In this document: piece after piece, positions 33,133-43,306 of the stretch
Numbering within the stretch: the stretch's first letter is position 1
How the letters are laid out: every line of letters starts with the position of its first letter
Source: Epulopiscium sp. Nele67-Bin005
Lineage (GTDB): Bacteria; Bacillota; Clostridia; Lachnospirales; Cellulosilyticaceae
Length of the DNA: 52,632 bases
Reading direction: 5' to 3'
Assembly (NCBI GenBank): GCA_002007365.1
Contig: LNZR01000084.1
Span: 1-52,632 of the forward strand
Program-made: the position numbers and the translations under genes
Notes under the pieces: generated by a model
Told to the model about the DNA's origin: nothing
Seen by the model: the letters and a program-made list of their open reading frames with translations, nothing else
The model's database searches: none

Positions 33133-33666
33133 TTAATTAAATTTTGGAACTCTTGGAAGTGGTTTTCCTTCTGGAATTTTTAAGATACACTGATAGTAAA
33201 CTGTACTATGCCACTCACCCAACTTATATCCAATATTTTCAAGAGTTGCATTTTTTTTAAAATTTAATTTTTCATGAAAACTAATACTTTCTTGATTAGT
33301 TGAGCTAATTAATGCAAACACACTATAAATATTTTGCTTCTTCAACTGCTCCAAAAGCTCCTTATACAGTGCTGTCCCTGCTCCTTTTCCCTTATAATCA
33401 ATATCCATATAAATTGAAGAAATTACCGACCAACTATAGGCCTGACGCTCTCCAAATTGCACAGCATAAGCATACCCAACTACTTTTCCATCAACTTTAC
33501 ATACTATATAGGGGTGACCCGTTGACTTAACTTTTAACACTCTACCTCTAAAATCTTCCAAAGTCGGAATTTCTGTTTCAAAAGTAATTGCTGTATTTAA
33601 CACATAATAACTATAAATTTTTAACACTTGTTCAATATCATCATCTTGAATAAATTGAATTTCCAT
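33133..33666 (-). CDS. GNAT acetyltransferase, phosphinothricin-acetyltransferase-like
   Basis: 177 residues. Acetyl-CoA-dependent N-acetyltransferase of the PAT/Bar group. Seen: the early IYSYYVLNTAITFETE, VVGYAYA, SSIYMDIDYKGKGAGTALY (acetyl-CoA loop with the x-G-x-G-A pattern) and SISFHEKLNFKKNATLENIGYKLGEWHSTVYYQ, the family's C-terminal block. The substrate in this organism is unknown; relatives acetylate phosphinothricin, methionine sulfoximine or other amines. GGAAAT-type ribosome site. Confidence 0.9.
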   Translation of the reverse strand: MEIQFIQDDDIEQVLKIYSYYVLNTAITFETEIPTLEDFRGRVLKVKSTGHPYIVCKVDGKVVGYAYAVQFGERQAYSWSVISSIYMDIDYKGKGAGTALYKELLEQLKKQNIYSVFALISSTNQESISFHEKLNFKKNATLENIGYKLGEWHSTVYYQCILKIPEGKPLPRVPKFN

Positions 33667-33860
33667 CTTAATTTCCTTTCTCTAATGTAATTAATCCTGC
33701 ATAGTTTCCTATTATAACATAGATTTTTCTAAAGAGGATAATATAATTTTGTTATAGACTTAATAATTTTATATTATAGTTCTAAAATGATAGTTAACAA
33801 TAATATAAATTTGTTAAGTCTAAATATGTTGTATATTTTGATTTATTTTTATTGCAAATG

Positions 33861-33869
33861 TGGTATAAT
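33861..33869 (+). promoter_or_regulatory. Extended -10 promoter of ktrB-ktrA
   Basis: TGG-TATAAT, 54 bases before the ATG; -35 poor (TTGATT is 20 bases off). No c-di-AMP (ydaO) riboswitch is seen between promoter and gene. Confidence 0.5.
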
Positions 33870-33922
33870 AACCATCATACAAAGTTGAACAAAAAATAAC
33901 ATTAGTAGAGTAGGAGAAAAAA

Positions 33923-35344
33923 ATGGTTAACCCAGAAGGTAATGGTTTAGTCGGGGAAAGTCGAGATGGATTTGGCAAAGGAAAGCTTGGACCAGCTCAA
34001 GTTTTAGTTGTAGGTTTTATTGCTGTTATTTTAATAGGGACAGGCCTCCTTATGCTACCAATTAGCACTCATTCCCCCTATGGAACATCGTTTATTGATG
34101 CTTTATTTACAGCAACTTCAGCAGTTTGTGTGACAGGACTCGTTGTAGTTAACACCCTTGAACACTGGACTATATTTGGAAAAATAATAATATTAATCTG
34201 TATTCAAATCGGTGGTCTTGGATTTATGACATTAGTTAGTATGACATTTATATTGTTAGGCAGAAGAATAACTTTAAAGAACCGTCTAGTTATGCAAGAG
34301 GCACTAAATTTCAAAACTCCAGCAGGAGTAATTCGTTTTACTAAAACAATTTTAAAATTAACTTTGTTAATAGAAGCAATTGGAGCATTATTACTAAGCT
34401 TAGTTTTTGTGCCACAATTTGGTCTATTAGATGGAATTGGAGTAGCTATTTTTCACTCAGTTTCAGCATTTTGTAACGCAGGTTTTGATATAATTGGGCC
34501 AAGCAGTCTAACAGATTATGTTGATAATCCTATAGTAAATATTACTATAATGATTTTAATTGTAGCAGGTGGACTTGGTTATACTGTATGGATTGATAGC
34601 TATGAGGTTTTAAAACTAAAATTAAAATCTCCAGATCATTTTACTTGGAAACAAGCATTTTACAAGCTAGCTCTACATACAAAACTTGTATGGATTTTAA
34701 CAGGGTTATTAATATTTGGTGGTTTTTTATTTTTATATTTAGTTGAACACAATAATCCACATACGCTTGGAAATCTTTCTTTTTCAGGGAAAATTTATGC
34801 AGCAATGTTTCAATCAATATCGCCTCGTACAGCAGGATTTAATACAATTCCTCTTGACGAACTAAAAGAAGCTTCACAAGCGTTAATAATTGGACTTATG
34901 TTCATCGGAGGTTCGCCAGCAGGTACAGCAGGTGGGGTTAAAACAGTTACAATCGGCATATTATTATTGTGTGGAATTTCTGTAATCCAAGGAAATACTG
35001 AAACTGTAGTATTTAGAAAAACTATCGCAATTGATAGTATTTTAAGAGCTTTAACAGTAATAATTATCGCTATGGTTATTGTGAGTAGTTCGCTTATGAT
35101 TTTAACATTAACAGAAAGTGGCACTTTTATGGAAATACTTTTTGAAACCGTATCTGCATTTGGAACAGCTGGGCTAACACTTGGGATTACATCTAGCCTA
35201 TCAGCTGTTGGTAAAATAATTATAATTTGCTTAATGTTTATAGGACGAGTAGGCCTTATTACAATTGGTGTAGCCCTTATGATTAAGCAAGGAAAAAACA
35301 CTTTAGGAATTCGTTATCCTGAAGAGAAAATTTTAGTGGGTTAA
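33923..35344 (+). CDS. ktrB: Potassium uptake protein KtrB/TrkH
   Basis: 473 residues. Ion-conducting subunit of a Ktr-type K+ uptake system. Four repeated pore modules are visible through their filter segments: TSAVCVTGL, VSAFCNAGFD, SPRTAGFNT and VSAFGTAGLTLG, each preceded by hydrophobic helices. An unusual 30-residue hydrophilic head (PEGNGLVGESRDGFGKGKLG) comes before the first helix. AGGAGAAAA precedes the ATG. The regulatory subunit follows after 17 bases. Confidence 0.94.
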   Translation: MVNPEGNGLVGESRDGFGKGKLGPAQVLVVGFIAVILIGTGLLMLPISTHSPYGTSFIDALFTATSAVCVTGLVVVNTLEHWTIFGKIIILICIQIGGLGFMTLVSMTFILLGRRITLKNRLVMQEALNFKTPAGVIRFTKTILKLTLLIEAIGALLLSLVFVPQFGLLDGIGVAIFHSVSAFCNAGFDIIGPSSLTDYVDNPIVNITIMILIVAGGLGYTVWIDSYEVLKLKLKSPDHFTWKQAFYKLALHTKLVWILTGLLIFGGFLFLYLVEHNNPHTLGNLSFSGKIYAAMFQSISPRTAGFNTIPLDELKEASQALIIGLMFIGGSPAGTAGGVKTVTIGILLLCGISVIQGNTETVVFRKTIAIDSILRALTVIIIAMVIVSSSLMILTLTESGTFMEILFETVSAFGTAGLTLGITSSLSAVGKIIIICLMFIGRVGLITIGVALMIKQGKNTLGIRYPEEKILVG

Positions 35345-35361
35345 ATAAGGGAGGCTTAAAA

Positions 35362-36027
35362 ATGAGAACAAAACAATTTGTAGTATGTGGGCTTGGAAGA
35401 TTTGGAACAAGCATTGCTCTAACACTTGCTGATGCTGGGTATGAAGTTATGGTTATCGATCGTTCTGAAGATAAAATTCAAGATATTTCAACGATTGTAA
35501 CCCATGCTGTACAAGCTGATTCTACTGACATGGAAATTATGCGTTCATTAGGTATGCGAAATTTTGATGTTGGAATTGTTGCTATTGGAAAAGATATTCA
35601 ATCTAGCATTATGACAACATTATTACTAAAAGAGCTTGGTATTCCACACGTTGTGGCAAAAGCTACAAGCAATTTACATGAACGAGTTTTGCAAAAAATT
35701 GGTGCAGATAGAATTATTTTACCAGAACAAGATATGGGAATTCGTATTGCAACAAACTTAATCGCTGGTAATATTTTAGACTACATTCAACTTTCATCAG
35801 ACTTTTCAATTGTAGAAGTCCCAATTTTGGAAGATTGGAGAGATAGAACAATTAAAGATGTTGACACACGTAAAAAATATGGTATAAATATTATAGCTGT
35901 TCAGCGCAAAGGTCAAATAAATATTTCTCCAACGCCTGATTATGTGATGAAGAGTGGCGATATTTTAATCGTTATTGGGTCAAATAAAAAGTTACAATTA
36001 TTAGAAGGAAGAAGATATGCAAGATAA
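35362..36027 (+). CDS. ktrA: Potassium uptake regulatory subunit KtrA/TrkA (RCK)
   Basis: 221 residues. Cytoplasmic RCK ring protein that gates KtrB. The N-terminal Rossmann domain (about 1-135) starts FVVCGLGRFGTSIA (GxGxxG nucleotide site); the C-terminal RCK_C domain (about 140-221) is where c-di-AMP binds in relatives. GGGAGG precedes the ATG. The 3' end overlaps the methyltransferase gene by 11 bases. Regulated by GdpP through c-di-AMP in related bacteria; here that is inference. Confidence 0.95.
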   Translation: MRTKQFVVCGLGRFGTSIALTLADAGYEVMVIDRSEDKIQDISTIVTHAVQADSTDMEIMRSLGMRNFDVGIVAIGKDIQSSIMTTLLLKELGIPHVVAKATSNLHERVLQKIGADRIILPEQDMGIRIATNLIAGNILDYIQLSSDFSIVEVPILEDWRDRTIKDVDTRKKYGINIIAVQRKGQINISPTPDYVMKSGDILIVIGSNKKLQLLEGRRYAR

Positions 36028-36796
36028 AATTATTAATAGTGCTAAAAATCCTATAATTGCTGAGGTTATCGCACTTCAAAAGAAAAAATCAACTCGTAAT
36101 GAAAAAGGGCTATTTGTAGTTGAAGGGTTGCGTGCTGTAAAAGAAGTTTGCGAAGATGATGTGCGATATTTTATAGCTACAAACAACATTTGCAAAGCTG
36201 ATTTTACTACAAATACTCAATGGATTGAAGTATCAGACGAAGTTTTTAAAACAATTAGTGATACAAAAACTCCCCAAGGAATTTTGGCTGTTGTACAACA
36301 AAAAAATTTTACATTACAAAATTTAACTCAAGCTCAAAATTCGTTTTATTTAGTTTTGGAAAATATCCAAGACCCAGGAAACTTGGGAACAGTAATTAGA
36401 ACAGCGTATAGTTTTGGAGTAGATGCAATTTTTATTACAAAAGGCTCTGCAGATATTTATTCTCCAAAAGTTGTACGCTCTACTATGGGAGCTTTGTGGA
36501 ATACTAAAATTATTTCAAATTTAGAGATAAGTGAAATTTTTGATTGGCTAAATCAACATAATATTTCAACTTATGCTACCGATTTAACAAATTCTAATCC
36601 AATTTATGATGTAGATTTTACCGAAAAAGTAGCCCTTATAATAGGAAATGAAGCAAACGGTATTTCGCAAGAAACTAGGGATTTAGCAACCTTTAAAGTA
36701 AAAATTCCAATGGTTGGAGGCGAATCATTAAACGCCTCAATAGCAACTGGAATTTGTTTATATGAAATTATGAAACAACGTGCCAAAATATTATAA
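36017..36796 (+). CDS. TrmH/SpoU-family RNA methyltransferase
   Basis: 259 residues. SPOUT 2'-O-methyltransferase of the rRNA type. A substrate-binding head (about 1-100: NPIIAEVIALQKKKSTRNEKGLFVVEG in parts), then the knot domain with the three SpoU motifs: NIQDPGNLGTVIRTA, ALIIGNEANGIS and IPMVGGESLNASIATGICLYE. It is fused to the ktrAB transcript by overlap. The exact target base is not predictable; nearest known relatives act on 23S rRNA. Confidence 0.93.
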   Translation: MQDKIINSAKNPIIAEVIALQKKKSTRNEKGLFVVEGLRAVKEVCEDDVRYFIATNNICKADFTTNTQWIEVSDEVFKTISDTKTPQGILAVVQQKNFTLQNLTQAQNSFYLVLENIQDPGNLGTVIRTAYSFGVDAIFITKGSADIYSPKVVRSTMGALWNTKIISNLEISEIFDWLNQHNISTYATDLTNSNPIYDVDFTEKVALIIGNEANGISQETRDLATFKVKIPMVGGESLNASIATGICLYEIMKQRAKIL

Positions 36797-36816
36797 ATTA
36801 ATATAAGATTTGATAG

Positions 36817-36846
36817 ATAGAGAGGATTTTTCCTCTCTATTTTTGT
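36817..36846 (+). terminator. Terminator of ktrB-ktrA-trmH
   Basis: Perfect ten-base arms ATAGAGAGGA / TCCTCTCTAT, four-base loop, T run. Confidence 0.9.
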
Positions 36847-36905
36847 ATTCTCTATCTAGTTTCCTCTTGTATCTAATTAAATAAGCTGATATACTTAATT
36901 AAAAT

Positions 36906-36929
36906 AAGTTCCCTTATGGGGATTTTTTT
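36906..36929 (+). terminator. Possible attenuator before rny
   Basis: Short TCCC-TTAT-GGGGA hairpin followed by seven T residues, about 35 bases before rny. May be a weak terminator in the rny leader. Confidence 0.4.
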
Positions 36930-36964
36930 GTAGTAAAAAGGCGACTAAAATATTAACAAAGAAG

Positions 36965-38512
36965 GTGGAGATTATAGGAATAATAGAAATGCTAGTTTTC
37001 ATAATAGGAATAATATTAGCATTTATTGCTGGTGTCTTTTATAGAAAAAATATTGCTGAAGCTAAAATTGGTTCGGCAGAAACCGAAGCACAAAGAGTAA
37101 TAGATGATGCTATAAAGACAGGCGAAGCTAAAAAACGTGAAATTTTATTGGAAGCTAAAGAAGAAAATATTAAACTTAAAAATGAAACTGAACAAGAAGC
37201 AAGACAACGTAGAAGTGAAATTCAGCAACTTGAAACTCGATTGTTAAAAAAAGAAGAGACGCTTGATAAAAGAGCCTTTGGACTTGAGCAAAAAGAAGAA
37301 CAGGCTCAACAAAAACTTGATAAAATCGAAAAAACTAAACTTAACATTGAAGCAATTGAGGCCGAGCAATCACTAGAATTAGAACGTGTAGCTGGGCTTA
37401 GTGCTGAGCAGGCTAAAGAAATATTATTATCAACAATTGATGAAGAGTTAAAATATGAGTCAGCTGTTCTTATCAAAGAAGTTGAAGCTCAAACTAAACT
37501 AGAAGCCGATAAAAAAGCTCGTGATATTTTGACAATTGCAATTCAAAAATGTGCGGCTGATCATGTTGTAGATAGTACAGTTTCTGTTGTTTCTCTTCCA
37601 AACGATGAGATGAAAGGGCGTATTATTGGGCGTGAAGGACGTAACATACGTACATTAGAAACGCTTACTGGAATTGATTTAATAATTGATGATACACCTG
37701 AAGCTGTTATTTTATCAGGGTTTGACCCAATAAGAAGAGAAATTGCTCGTATTGCATTAGAAAAACTTATTTTAGATGGTCGTATTCACCCTGCAAGAAT
37801 TGAAGAAATGGTTGAAAAAGCTCGTAAAGAAATTGAAGTTATTATCCGTGAAGAAGGGGAGTCAGCAACTTTTGAAACTGGAGTTCACGGTCTTCACCCA
37901 GAGATAATTAGACTTTTAGGAAAAATGAAGTTTAGAACAAGTTATGGGCAAAATGTTCTTCGACACTCAATTGAAGTTGCAAATTTAGCAGGGCTTATAG
38001 CTGGAGAATTGGGTCTTGATATTCGCCTCGCCAAAAGAGCTGGTTTACTTCATGATATCGGAAAAGCAATTGACCACGATCAAGAAGGTTCTCACGTTAC
38101 AATAGGTTCTGAACTATGCCGTAAATATGGTGAAAATGAAATTGTTATAAATTCCGTAGAGTCGCACCACGGAGATGTTGAGCCAACTCATGCCATTAGT
38201 GTTATTGTGCAAGCAGCCGACACAATTTCAGCAGCTAGACCAGGAGCTAGACGTGAAACTATTGAAACATACATCAAACGTCTTCAAAAACTTGAAGAAA
38301 TTGCAACGTCTTTTGAAGGGGTTGAGAAATCATTTGCAATTCAAGCAGGAAGAGAAATTAGAATTATGGTAGTTCCTGAGCAAATTAATGATAATGGATT
38401 GGCACTTTTAGCAAGAGATGTAACTAAGCAAATTGAAAAAGACCTTGAATATCCAGGGCAAATTAAAGTTAGCATCATACGTGAAACACGTGCTACAGAA
38501 TATGCAAAATAG
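36965..38512 (+). CDS. rny: Ribonuclease Y
   Basis: 515 residues. Membrane-bound endoribonuclease that starts mRNA decay. Seen: an N-terminal membrane helix (about 9-26), a long coiled coil (about 30-195), a KH domain ([17 protein letters not shown], about 217) and the HD domain ([12 protein letters not shown] at about 361-372). The start is uncertain: GTG at 36965 overlaps GAAGGTGGAG, and the next ATG is 36989. The coiled coil and N-terminal length match Bacillus RNase Y if the GTG or a codon just after it is used. Confidence 0.95.
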   Translation: MEIIGIIEMLVFIIGIILAFIAGVFYRKNIAEAKIGSAETEAQRVIDDAIKTGEAKKREILLEAKEENIKLKNETEQEARQRRSEIQQLETRLLKKEETLDKRAFGLEQKEEQAQQKLDKIEKTKLNIEAIEAEQSLELERVAGLSAEQAKEILLSTIDEELKYESAVLIKEVEAQTKLEADKKARDILTIAIQKCAADHVVDSTVSVVSLPNDEMKGRIIGREGRNIRTLETLTGIDLIIDDTPEAVILSGFDPIRREIARIALEKLILDGRIHPARIEEMVEKARKEIEVIIREEGESATFETGVHGLHPEIIRLLGKMKFRTSYGQNVLRHSIEVANLAGLIAGELGLDIRLAKRAGLLHDIGKAIDHDQEGSHVTIGSELCRKYGENEIVINSVESHHGDVEPTHAISVIVQAADTISAARPGARRETIETYIKRLQKLEEIATSFEGVEKSFAIQAGREIRIMVVPEQINDNGLALLARDVTKQIEKDLEYPGQIKVSIIRETRATEYAK

Positions 38513-38515
38513 AAA

Positions 38516-38543
38516 GAAAGCCTCGATTTTTGGGGCTTTTTTT
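38516..38543 (+). terminator. Terminator after rny
   Basis: AAAGCCTC / GGGGCTTT stem, loop of six, T run; sbcD starts only 25 bases on, so some read-through is likely. Confidence 0.75.
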
Positions 38544-38568
38544 AGAATAAATTTTAGGAGATGATATT

Positions 38569-39786
38569 TTGAAAATATTACACACAAGTGATTGGCACTT
38601 AGGTAAAAAATTAGATGGATTTAGCAGGCAAGATGAGCAACAACTTTTTTTGCAAGATTTTGTGAAAATTGTACAACAAAATGATATTGATTTAGTAATT
38701 ATTGCTGGAGATGTTTATGATACTTCTACCCCTCCAGCTTTTGCCGAAAAAATGTTTTATGATACTTTGAAACAAATTTCTAACAATGGTAAAACTTTGA
38801 CTTTAGTAATAGCAGGAAATCATGATAGCCCTGAGCGACTTACTTCAGCAACTCCACTAGCTATGGAACATGGTATAATTATGATCGGAACTCCAAAAAC
38901 CGTTGTACCTATTGGAAATTATGGAAACCATCAACTATTAAATTCTGGAGAAGGCTTTATTGAAATCAAAATTAACGATGAAAATGCAATTATTTTAACT
39001 GTTCCATATCCAAGCGAAAAACGATTAAACGAAATTTTATATGAAGAAATGACCTCTGAAAATGACCAAAAACAATCGTATACAGATAGAATTAAGGAGT
39101 TATTCTCTACACTTGAGGATAATTATAGAGATGACACTATAAATTTAGCTGTTTCTCATCTTTTTGCAATGGGGAGTGAGGAAGGAGGTTCAGAAAGAAG
39201 TATTCAGTTAGGAGGAAGCTACATTGTAGATGGCAAATGTTTACCTCAAAATGCACAATATATTGCTCTAGGACACGTTCATAAACCTCAAATTGTGCCT
39301 TCTACCAACAAAAAAGCGAGATATTGTGGTTCACCACTTCATTATAACAAAAAGGAAATTAGCTACGAAAAAAAATGTTTCTTAGTAGAAATTGCTCCAA
39401 ATACAGATGCTCAAATTACAGAAATTCCTCTAAAAGTGTACAAGCCAATAGAAATTTGGCGATGTGTTGGAATAGATGATGCCATCAATAAATGTAGTGA
39501 AAATGCACAAAAAGATTGTTGGGTTTACTTAGAAATTGAAACTGATGAGTATATTTCTGAACAACAAATTAAAAATTTAAAATCTATCAAAAAAGATATT
39601 GTTGAGATTGCTCCTATAATTAAAAATCAAACTTATACTTCAAATTTAACTCAACAAGAAAAGGATCAACTTAGTTTTGAGGAACTTTTTTGTGAATTTT
39701 ACAAAGTTCAACGAAGTGTAGAGCCAACTAACGAACTCAAAAATTTATTTTTAGAAATAATGGAGATGGACAATGAAACCAATTAG
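38569..39786 (+). CDS. sbcD: Exonuclease subunit SbcD (Mre11-like nuclease)
   Basis: 405 residues from a TTG start with AGGAG eight bases upstream. Calcineurin-like metallophosphoesterase that, with SbcC, cuts hairpins and protein-blocked DNA ends. Metal motifs: TSDWHLGK, IAGDVYDT, AGNHDSPER, VSHLFAMG and ALGHVHKPQ, in order. Its 3' end overlaps sbcC by 14 bases. Confidence 0.97.
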   Translation: MKILHTSDWHLGKKLDGFSRQDEQQLFLQDFVKIVQQNDIDLVIIAGDVYDTSTPPAFAEKMFYDTLKQISNNGKTLTLVIAGNHDSPERLTSATPLAMEHGIIMIGTPKTVVPIGNYGNHQLLNSGEGFIEIKINDENAIILTVPYPSEKRLNEILYEEMTSENDQKQSYTDRIKELFSTLEDNYRDDTINLAVSHLFAMGSEEGGSERSIQLGGSYIVDGKCLPQNAQYIALGHVHKPQIVPSTNKKARYCGSPLHYNKKEISYEKKCFLVEIAPNTDAQITEIPLKVYKPIEIWRCVGIDDAINKCSENAQKDCWVYLEIETDEYISEQQIKNLKSIKKDIVEIAPIIKNQTYTSNLTQQEKDQLSFEELFCEFYKVQRSVEPTNELKNLFLEIMEMDNETN

Positions 39787-42700
39787 ATTAACAATTCAAG
39801 GATTAAATAGCTTTATTGAGGAACAAACTATTGATTTTACAACGCTTAGCCAAAATGGATTATTTGGAATTTTTGGCCCTACAGGTAGTGGAAAATCAAC
39901 AATTTTAGATGGCATAACGCTTGCCTTATATAATGAAACACCAAGAGGAACGAAAAATTTTATCAATACCCAAAGTCCCTCTGCAAATATTATATTTGAA
40001 TTTCAAATTTCAGGAGCAACCCCTAAACTGTACAAAGTTCAACGAGAGTTCAAATATAATAAATCAGGTAATGCTCAGGCTGGCAAGTGCAAAATTGTTG
40101 AATATATTGTAGATGAAGAAGTAGTTTTGGCTGATAAATCAACGACTGTAACCAAAATTTGCAAAGAACTTGTGGGGTTAGAATGTGATGATTTTACTAG
40201 AACTGTAGTTTTACCTCAGGGTAAATTTAGCGAATTTTTAACTTTAACGGGTAATGACAGAAACAAAATGTTAGAACGACTTTTTCATTTACAACAATAT
40301 GGAGATAATCTTACAGATAAATTAAAAATGATTTCCGATGAACAAAAAGTGTTATGCTCAACTTTAGACGGAGAACTAAAAACTTATGCTGGGGTTACGG
40401 CTGAAGCTGTGGAAGAAGTTTCACAAAATGTAAAGGCAAAACAAAAACAGTTTGATGAACTCAAAATATCATATGACAAGTTAATTTTAGAATTTGAAAA
40501 CGCAAAGACTATGTGGGATTTGCAACAAAATCTACAAAATTGCTTACAAATTTTTGAAAGTTTATCAAAGCAAAGAGAGGACATTAAATATTCTCAAAAG
40601 GTAATTTTATTTGCCAAAAAAGTTTTACCAACTGCAGAAGCAGTGGATAAGGTTCGTAAACAACAGTCTAAAATTAATGATACTAAAGAAAGCATTGAGG
40701 TTATACAAAAAAACCGTGAGTCTATAAAAGAAAGCCTAGATAATATTAGCCTTGAGTGGAATAAATATTTTTCTATGAAAGAGGAGAAAATTCCACAATT
40801 ATTAGAGAGCCACACTAATTTAAACTCTATTCAAAAATTATATGATGAAACTTTAAAAGACAAGGAAAACTTGAAATCAAAAAATGAGCAACAACAAAAT
40901 ATTTCTACCAAACTTCAAACTTTTAAAACACGCTTAGAAAACTCAATTCCTGTTATTGAAAACAAAAAACTTGAAATTAAGCAAATAGAAGAAAATATTA
41001 CAGCTCTTGAAGTTAATCCAACTTTTGAAGTCCAAGTGGATAAAGGCGCTAAGCTTACTGAAGATATTAAGAATATTAAAGCTCACATCGAAGAACTTAT
41101 AGAGAATTTTAATGCAAATCATGCAAAGCTTAAAAAACTTGATGAACAAAAAATTACTCTTGAAAAAACTCAATCTATGCAAAAACAAAAAATCTCTTTG
41201 ATTAATGAGCAATTGGAAAAAGGAGTTGCGCCTATTACAGAAGATGAGCTGAAACAAAAGGAAATCGAGCTTAGTAAATTGGAGCAACAATTCCAAACTT
41301 TAACTGATACAACTAAACAACTTAATGACCTTAAGGATAATATTCGCAAATTAAATTTGGAACATGAACAACTTTTATCATCTGTGCAACAATATTCTTC
41401 GGAGCTACAAGAAGCTAAAAACCAACTGAAAGCTTTGGAAATCGAAAGTTTATCTAATCAGTTACGCCAAAATTTAATTGAGGGTGAGCCATGTAGCGTT
41501 TGTGGTTCTGTGCATCATAATGTAGATTATAATTTTAAATTTGATATTACTCAACTTAATCAAGCTGAAAATAAAGTTGAAGAACTTACCAAACTTTTGG
41601 AAACTGAAAATAAAAAGCTGGCTCAATGTGAAGCCCAACTAAAAGTTAATTTAGATATCAAGCAAAATTTAGCTAATTCTCAAAAAAATTCACCTCAAAT
41701 TACTGACTGCTATTTAAAGGAAGAAACTAATACAATTTTAGATTTACAAGATAAATTGAAAAATTTTAACTCTACTCAACAAAATTTATCTGCCAATTTG
41801 GAAGCTGAAAAAGAAGCCCATAATTTAACACAATTAGAACTTAGTACTACAAATGCTAACTGGGAAATTACTCGAGAAAATGTGAAAAATTATAAGCAAC
41901 TTAGAAGGGAGCAAGAAGTTAATCTGAGTAATTTAGAAATTAAACTTCAGGAATTATCAAATTTAACTAATGTTGAAGATTTCAATAAAATAAAAAATGA
42001 ATTGACTAATCAAAAGGAACAATCTCATGAGCTAAAAACGATACTTTCTGAACAAAAATCTAAGTTACAAATTTGTGAAAATTTGGCTAAAACTTTGACT
42101 GAAGACTATAATTCGTCTACACAAGATGATATTAAAATTACTGCTGAAATTCAAACTTTGGAGGCTCAACTTGCAATTAAAAATCAAAAAATCCATAGTC
42201 AAATTGAAAATCCAGATACAATTCAGGAGCAACTTATTAATTTAGAAAATCAAATTAATGAAATTAATTCTAATTTTAAAAGGTTCGATGAGCAAAAAAA
42301 TATACTAACAAATAAATTCCACGACATAGATAAAAATTATAAAGTTTCAGTTAGTACCCTCCAACAGTTAATGGAACAACAAAAACTTTTGGAAGAAACT
42401 AAAAATCGTTTATTTATTGAACATCAGTATATTATTGACGAACAAGTAGATTTAGATCATATTGCTATAAATTGTATTACTCCTGAGGAATTAGAAAATC
42501 TTATATCTGAGTGTGAAACATTTGTAAAAGAAGATAATGCTAGACAAGCTATAATTTCTGATTTACAAAATAAGATTGGAAATAATACTTTGACTGAAAC
42601 AGAATGGAACGCTATTACCGAACACAAATTAGAGAAGGAACGCCTACTTGAAACTACAAAAGAGGAACTTATACATCTTAACCAAAATTTTTCTAGAATT

Positions 42701-43270
42701 TCGGCTGATTATGAAAAACTAAAGATTAAACTTACCGAACACAAAGAAATTTTGGATAAACAAAGTTTGCTTGAAGATTTAAGTAAGCTCCTAAAAGGTA
42801 AAAAATTTGTAGAGTTCATGGCTGTGCAACGCCTAAAATATATTTCTATCGAAGCTTCAAGCCGACTCATGAGCATTACAAACGGTCAATATGCCCTAGA
42901 AATTAAAGATAATGGCAATTTTATCATTCGTGATTACAAAAATGGAGGGGTTGAGCGTGAAGTTTCAACGTTATCTGGAGGTGAAATTTTTATTACATCT
43001 TTAGCACTGGCACTCTCATTATCTGCCGAAATCCAATTAAAAGGTAGTTCCCCACTAGAATTATTCTTCTTAGATGAAGGATTTGGAACGCTAGATGAAA
43101 ATTTACTAGAGGTTGTTATTGGTTCTCTCGAAAAATTACACCATGAGAAATTAAAAGTTGGGATTATTAGCCACGTTGAAGCTATAAAAGAGCGTGTCCC
43201 TGTTAAATTATTGATTGCTCCTGCAAAATCTGGAGAAGGTGGAAGCAAAGTTAAAATTGAATACTCATAA
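39773..43270 (+). CDS. sbcC: Exonuclease subunit SbcC (Rad50-like ATPase)
   Basis: 1165 residues. SMC-like ATPase partner of SbcD. Walker A GPTGSGKST at about 36-44, a Q-loop region, a very long two-arm coiled coil (about 180-980) with the zinc hook CSVC at 574-577 near the middle, then VEFMAVQRLKYIS, the signature loop LSGGE (about 1065) and Walker B LFFLDEGFGTLDE. The ATG is inside the end of sbcD, so the two are translated together. Confidence 0.97.
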   Translation: MKPIRLTIQGLNSFIEEQTIDFTTLSQNGLFGIFGPTGSGKSTILDGITLALYNETPRGTKNFINTQSPSANIIFEFQISGATPKLYKVQREFKYNKSGNAQAGKCKIVEYIVDEEVVLADKSTTVTKICKELVGLECDDFTRTVVLPQGKFSEFLTLTGNDRNKMLERLFHLQQYGDNLTDKLKMISDEQKVLCSTLDGELKTYAGVTAEAVEEVSQNVKAKQKQFDELKISYDKLILEFENAKTMWDLQQNLQNCLQIFESLSKQREDIKYSQKVILFAKKVLPTAEAVDKVRKQQSKINDTKESIEVIQKNRESIKESLDNISLEWNKYFSMKEEKIPQLLESHTNLNSIQKLYDETLKDKENLKSKNEQQQNISTKLQTFKTRLENSIPVIENKKLEIKQIEENITALEVNPTFEVQVDKGAKLTEDIKNIKAHIEELIENFNANHAKLKKLDEQKITLEKTQSMQKQKISLINEQLEKGVAPITEDELKQKEIELSKLEQQFQTLTDTTKQLNDLKDNIRKLNLEHEQLLSSVQQYSSELQEAKNQLKALEIESLSNQLRQNLIEGEPCSVCGSVHHNVDYNFKFDITQLNQAENKVEELTKLLETENKKLAQCEAQLKVNLDIKQNLANSQKNSPQITDCYLKEETNTILDLQDKLKNFNSTQQNLSANLEAEKEAHNLTQLELSTTNANWEITRENVKNYKQLRREQEVNLSNLEIKLQELSNLTNVEDFNKIKNELTNQKEQSHELKTILSEQKSKLQICENLAKTLTEDYNSSTQDDIKITAEIQTLEAQLAIKNQKIHSQIENPDTIQEQLINLENQINEINSNFKRFDEQKNILTNKFHDIDKNYKVSVSTLQQLMEQQKLLEETKNRLFIEHQYIIDEQVDLDHIAINCITPEELENLISECETFVKEDNARQAIISDLQNKIGNNTLTETEWNAITEHKLEKERLLETTKEELIHLNQNFSRISADYEKLKIKLTEHKEILDKQSLLEDLSKLLKGKKFVEFMAVQRLKYISIEASSRLMSITNGQYALEIKDNGNFIIRDYKNGGVEREVSTLSGGEIFITSLALALSLSAEIQLKGSSPLELFFLDEGFGTLDENLLEVVIGSLEKLHHEKLKVGIISHVEAIKERVPVKLLIAPAKSGEGGSKVKIEYS

Positions 43271-43306
43271 AAAAAGCACCCAAATATATATGGGTGCTTT
43301 TTTTAC
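43267..43306. terminator. Bidirectional terminator between sbcC and rqcH
   Basis: AAAAAGCACCCA / TGGGTGCTTTTT arms, convergent genes on both sides. Confidence 0.9.

Noticed and set aside
33667-33922. c-di-AMP (ydaO) riboswitch before ktrB
   Set aside because: The promoter -10 is only 54 bases from the start and no conserved ydaO segments are visible.
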